Source: Immundisolibacter sp049322795 (lineage in GTDB: Bacteria; Pseudomonadota; Gammaproteobacteria; Immundisolibacterales; Immundisolibacteraceae). Taken from it: a stretch of 64,000 nt of DNA. A model generated the notes under the pieces. The model searched no databases. It worked only from the letters and a program-made list of their open reading frames with translations, and was not told the DNA's origin. Location: NCBI GenBank assembly GCA_049322795.1, contig JBMOQH010000008.1, positions 186,001 to 250,000 on the forward strand. The letters are read 5' to 3'. Every line of letters begins with the position of its first letter. Within the stretch, counting starts at the first letter, position 1. This document shows, piece by piece, positions 59,921-64,000 of the stretch. A program made the translations under genes and the position numbers.

Positions 59921-60575
59921 ACAGCACCGTCGGCGGGTCGGTCGACACCACCGCCACGCCGATGGCAATCAACACCGCCGCGAAGAACGGTATTTGCCCG
60001 CGCAGGTCGAATTCCTTGAAGCTGTGATAGCGGAAGTTGCTGACCATCAGCCCACCACCGGCGACCGCTACCAGCACCGCCAGCGGCGTGCCTGCCCATA
60101 CCGGAAACGCGTATTGATGCCCGGCCCACACGGCGCTGGTGACCAGCGCCGCGGCGGACGGGCTCGGCAGGCCCTGGAAGTATTTCTTGCCGTAGACCTG
60201 TGGCTGCGTGTTGAAGCGCGCCAGGCGAAGCGCCGCGGCGGCGGCGTAGAAGAACGCCAACAGCCAGCCGAGCTTGCCGAGCGGGTGCAGCGCCCAGTGG
60301 TATGCCAGCAGCGCTGGCGCGACCCCAAACGCAACCATGTCGGTGAGGGAGTCGTATTCGGCGCCGAAATCGGTCTCGGTGCCCGTCAGGCGTGCGACGC
60401 GTCCGTCCAGGCCATCCGTGACGATCGAGACCAGGATGGCAATACAGGCCTTGCCGAACTGGCCCTGCCCGGCGGCGACGATCGAGTAGAAGCCGGCGAA
60501 CAGCCCCAGCGTGGTGAACAGGTTGGGCAGCACATATATGCCGCGCCGGCGGCGCCGTTCGGGCGGGGGCTGCAT
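59832..60575 (-). CDS. pssA: CDP-diacylglycerol-serine O-phosphatidyltransferase
   Basis: A 247-residue membrane enzyme making phosphatidylserine. The CDP-alcohol phosphotransferase motif reads DGLDGRVARLTGTETDFGAEYDSLTD, near residue 53. It has about eight helices and begins IYVLPNLFTTLGLFAGFYSIVAA. This is the type II (archaeal/Bacillus-like) PssA rather than the E. coli PLD type. ATG 60575 lies 11 bp after ilvC, as in many proteobacteria with ilvC-pssA order. Confidence 0.93.
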   Translation of the reverse strand: MQPPPERRRRRGIYVLPNLFTTLGLFAGFYSIVAAGQGQFGKACIAILVSIVTDGLDGRVARLTGTETDFGAEYDSLTDMVAFGVAPALLAYHWALHPLGKLGWLLAFFYAAAAALRLARFNTQPQVYGKKYFQGLPSPSAAALVTSAVWAGHQYAFPVWAGTPLAVLVAVAGGGLMVSNFRYHSFKEFDLRGQIPFFAAVLIAIGVAVVSTDPPTVLFILFAGYAASGPILTLHRRRRLRRSRHAA

Positions 60576-60586
60576 GCCGGTTGCCG

Positions 60587-61603
60587 TCAGTTGCGCGAGC
60601 GGTCCACCGCGCGGTTGGCCTTGATCCACGGCATCATGTCGCGCAGGCGACCGCCGACCTGCTCGATCGGATGTTCCTGCCCCAGGCGGCGCATGGCCTT
60701 GAGCACCGGCGCGCCGGCGCGGTTCTCGGCGATGAACTCGCGCGCGAACTGGCCGGTCTGGATTTCCTTCAGGATGCGGCGCATCTCCGCCTTGGTCTCG
60801 TCGGTGACCACGCGCGGGCCGCGGGTGAAGTCGCCGTACTCGGCGGTGTTGGAGATCGAGTAGCGCATGTTGGCGATGCCGCCCTCGTACATGAGGTCGA
60901 CGATCAGCTTGAGCTCGTGCAGGCACTCGAAGTAGGCCATCTCGGGCGCGTAGCCGGCCTCTACCAGCGTCTCGAAGCCGGCCATCACCAGCGCCGAGGC
61001 GCCGCCGCACAGCACCGCCTGTTCGCCGAACAGGTCGGTCTCGGTCTCTTCGCGGAAGTTGGTCTCGATGACACCCGCGCGGCCGCCGCCAATGGCGGAC
61101 GCATAGGCCAGCGCCACATCGCGCGCGCCACCGGACACGTTCTGCTGCACGGCGATCAGGCACGGCACGCCGCCACCTTGGGCATAGGTGGTGCGCACCA
61201 GGTGGCCCGGCCCCTTGGGCGCGATCATGATCACGTCGAGATCGGCGCGCGGCTCGATGGCGCCGAAATGGATGTTGAAGCCGTGCGCGAAGGCGAGCGT
61301 GCCGCCCTGCTTGAGGTTGGGGGCGATCACGTCGGTGTAGAGCTGTGCCTGGTGTTCGTCCGGCACCAGCACCATCACGATGTCGGCGGCCTTCACGGCG
61401 TCAGCCGGCGACAGCACGGCGAGACCGGCATTCTTGGCTTTGGCCACCGACGCCGAGTTCTCGCGCAGACCCACGCACACGTCGACGCCGGATTCCTTCA
61501 GGTTCAGCGCGTGGGCGTGACCCTGAGAGCCGTAGCCGAGGATGGCGATCTTCTTGCCCTGGATGAGGGACAGGTCGGCGTCTTTGTCGTAGTAGATGTT
61601 CAT
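60587..61603 (-). CDS. ilvC: Ketol-acid reductoisomerase (class I)
   Basis: A 338-residue Mg2+ and NADPH-dependent enzyme for valine, leucine and isoleucine synthesis. MNIYYDKDADL, AILGYGSQGHAHALNLKESG (Rossmann motif), APKGPGHLVR, ETDLFGEQAVLCGG and the metal ligands in YFECLHELKLIVDLMYEGG are present. Class I length. ATG 61603 is 30 bp after ilvN. Confidence 0.96.
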   Translation of the reverse strand: MNIYYDKDADLSLIQGKKIAILGYGSQGHAHALNLKESGVDVCVGLRENSASVAKAKNAGLAVLSPADAVKAADIVMVLVPDEHQAQLYTDVIAPNLKQGGTLAFAHGFNIHFGAIEPRADLDVIMIAPKGPGHLVRTTYAQGGGVPCLIAVQQNVSGGARDVALAYASAIGGGRAGVIETNFREETETDLFGEQAVLCGGASALVMAGFETLVEAGYAPEMAYFECLHELKLIVDLMYEGGIANMRYSISNTAEYGDFTRGPRVVTDETKAEMRRILKEIQTGQFAREFIAENRAGAPVLKAMRRLGQEHPIEQVGGRLRDMMPWIKANRAVDRSRN

Positions 61604-61633
61604 GCTGGATTACCGGATGGGACGGATAAGGAC

Positions 61634-62127
61634 TCAGGAACGCAGCGCCTTGGCGCCGCGCGAGATGGCCGAGGGGCCACTGCGCACCAGTTCGATGATG
61701 CTGGCCGGGTCGAGCGCGGCAATGAAGGCGGCCAGCTTGTCGCCGGTGCCGGTCACTTCCACCACGTAGCTGCTGCGGGTGATGTCGACCACCTGGCCGC
61801 GAAACGCGGACGTCAGGCGGGCGATCTCGTCCCGCGCCGCGGCGGTGGCGGCCTTGACCTTCACCAGCAACAGTTCGCGCTCGATGTGGGCGCCCTCGGT
61901 GACGTCCATCAGCTTGACCACGTCCACCAGCTTGTTCAGCTGCTTGGTGATCTGCTCGACGATGGGGTCGTCGCCGCTGGTGACCAGCGTCATGCGCGAC
62001 AGGCTGGCATCGTCGGTGGGGGCGACGCTCAGCGACTCGATGTTGTAGCCGCGCGCCGAGATCAGCCCCGCCACGCGCGACAGGGCGCCGGGCTCGTTCT
62101 CGAGCAGCAGGGACAGGATGTGGCGCA

Positions 62128-62128
<1 letters not shown>
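61634..62128 (-). CDS. ilvN: Acetolactate synthase small (regulatory) subunit
   Basis: A 164-residue subunit with an N-terminal ACT domain (MRHILSLLLENEPGALSRVAGLISARGYNIESLSV) and the AHS C-terminal domain (VDVVKLMDVTEGAHIERELLLVKV). It activates the catalytic subunit and confers valine feedback inhibition. ATG 62128 shares a 4-bp-type overlap with the ilvB stop. Length resembles IlvH/IlvN of AHAS III. Confidence 0.95.
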
Positions 62129-63858
<1,730 letters not shown>

Positions 63859-63966
63859 GTGGCCTCCCGATGGGGCGGAATGAGAACGGGGGTGGCGGGC
63901 GAGAGGCCCAAAAAAAGGGCGGGAATGATAGCAGACTTGCCTGCCCCGGCCTTGCGCCCGGGCGCA

Positions 63967-63996
63967 TTGTTGCCAGTGCGGAGGCGCTGCTAGAAT
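63967..63996 (+). promoter_or_regulatory. Sigma70-like promoter pointing out of the right edge
   Basis: TTGTTG (63967-63972), 18 nt, TAGAAT (63991-63996) lies at the very end of the window on the plus strand, divergent from ilvB. The gene it would serve is outside. Confidence 0.35.
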
Positions 63997-64000
63997 CGAT

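Overview
The window is about 67% G+C, gene-dense bacterial chromosome with no prophage, CRISPR array or complete insertion sequence. Gene order points to a gammaproteobacterium, possibly from a deep or sulfur-associated lineage. Supporting evidence is envC / yibN-grxC-secB-gpsA, prmA-(DUF3426)-fis-purH-purD, hemF, a BioC-type biotin operon, OxyR and RpoH. Some traits are more common outside the enteric groups: a class 1B-like dihydroorotate dehydrogenase, a beta-proteobacterial style cox cluster with a cytochrome c-tailed subunit II, and a CIRCE element in front of rpoH. Genus was not determined. GTG and TTG starts and 4-bp ATGA/GTGA overlaps are very frequent.

Layout: 1-2 kb, a leftward heat-shock type operon (EEP phosphohydrolase, Hsp20, Lon; Lon runs off the left edge) with a sigma32-like promoter. 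2-9.2 kb, rightward prmA, a DUF3426 protein, fis, purH, a Ca/Na antiporter, purD and hemF. 9.2-9.5 kb, four tandem REP-like palindromes. 9.5-13.1 kb, envC facing yibN-grxC-secB-gpsA. 13.1-15.4 kb, a Sel1-repeat protein, trmL and a class 1B-like pyrD. 15.5-22.0 kb, a leftward sulfate ABC transporter operon headed by a broken porin gene, divergent from a sigma54 activator across an AT-rich, dyad-rich spacer. 22.1-26.6 kb, comF divergent from bioB-F-C-D with a BirA-like operator. 26.7-35.4 kb, an aa3-type cytochrome c oxidase and haem A assembly cluster. 35.4-38.8 kb, rpoH with CIRCE, a cNMP/rhodanese protein, rpiA and a glycine-zipper lipoprotein. 38.9-42.7 kb, cobQ-U-T-S. 42.8-44.6 kb, ilvD. 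44.6-46.5 kb, a lower-GC patch carrying a lipoprotein, a degenerate cyclase-like protein and an IS110-type transposase remnant. 46.5-49.8 kb, a yghU-like GST, a porin and an enoyl-CoA hydratase. 49.9-53.5 kb, oxyR, rubrerythrin, an Hdr-like Fe-S protein and DUF3501. 53.6-57.7 kb, two tandem M14 peptidase paralogues and an aldo/keto reductase. 57.7-58.4 kb, a nested inverted repeat, a small Cys-rich secreted protein and tRNA-Ser. 58.4-64 kb, an MltF-like transglycosylase converging on ilvB-ilvN-ilvC-pssA.

Most genes are housekeeping: purine, biotin, cobalamin, branched-chain amino acid, haem and phospholipid synthesis, plus respiration. The most informative signals are regulatory. They are a perfect CIRCE at rpoH, a sigma32-like promoter at the hsp20-lon operon, an OxyR-type dyad before the rubrerythrin/Fe-S module, a BirA-like operator at bioB, and a cluster of ATATTTG dyads at the sulfate/sigma54 locus. 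The best candidates for undescribed biology are the OxyR-rubrerythrin-Hdr-like-DUF3501 module, the cyclase-like gene in the lower-GC patch, and the tandem M14 pair with an altered zinc motif. I saw no convincing complete new defence or mobile system.
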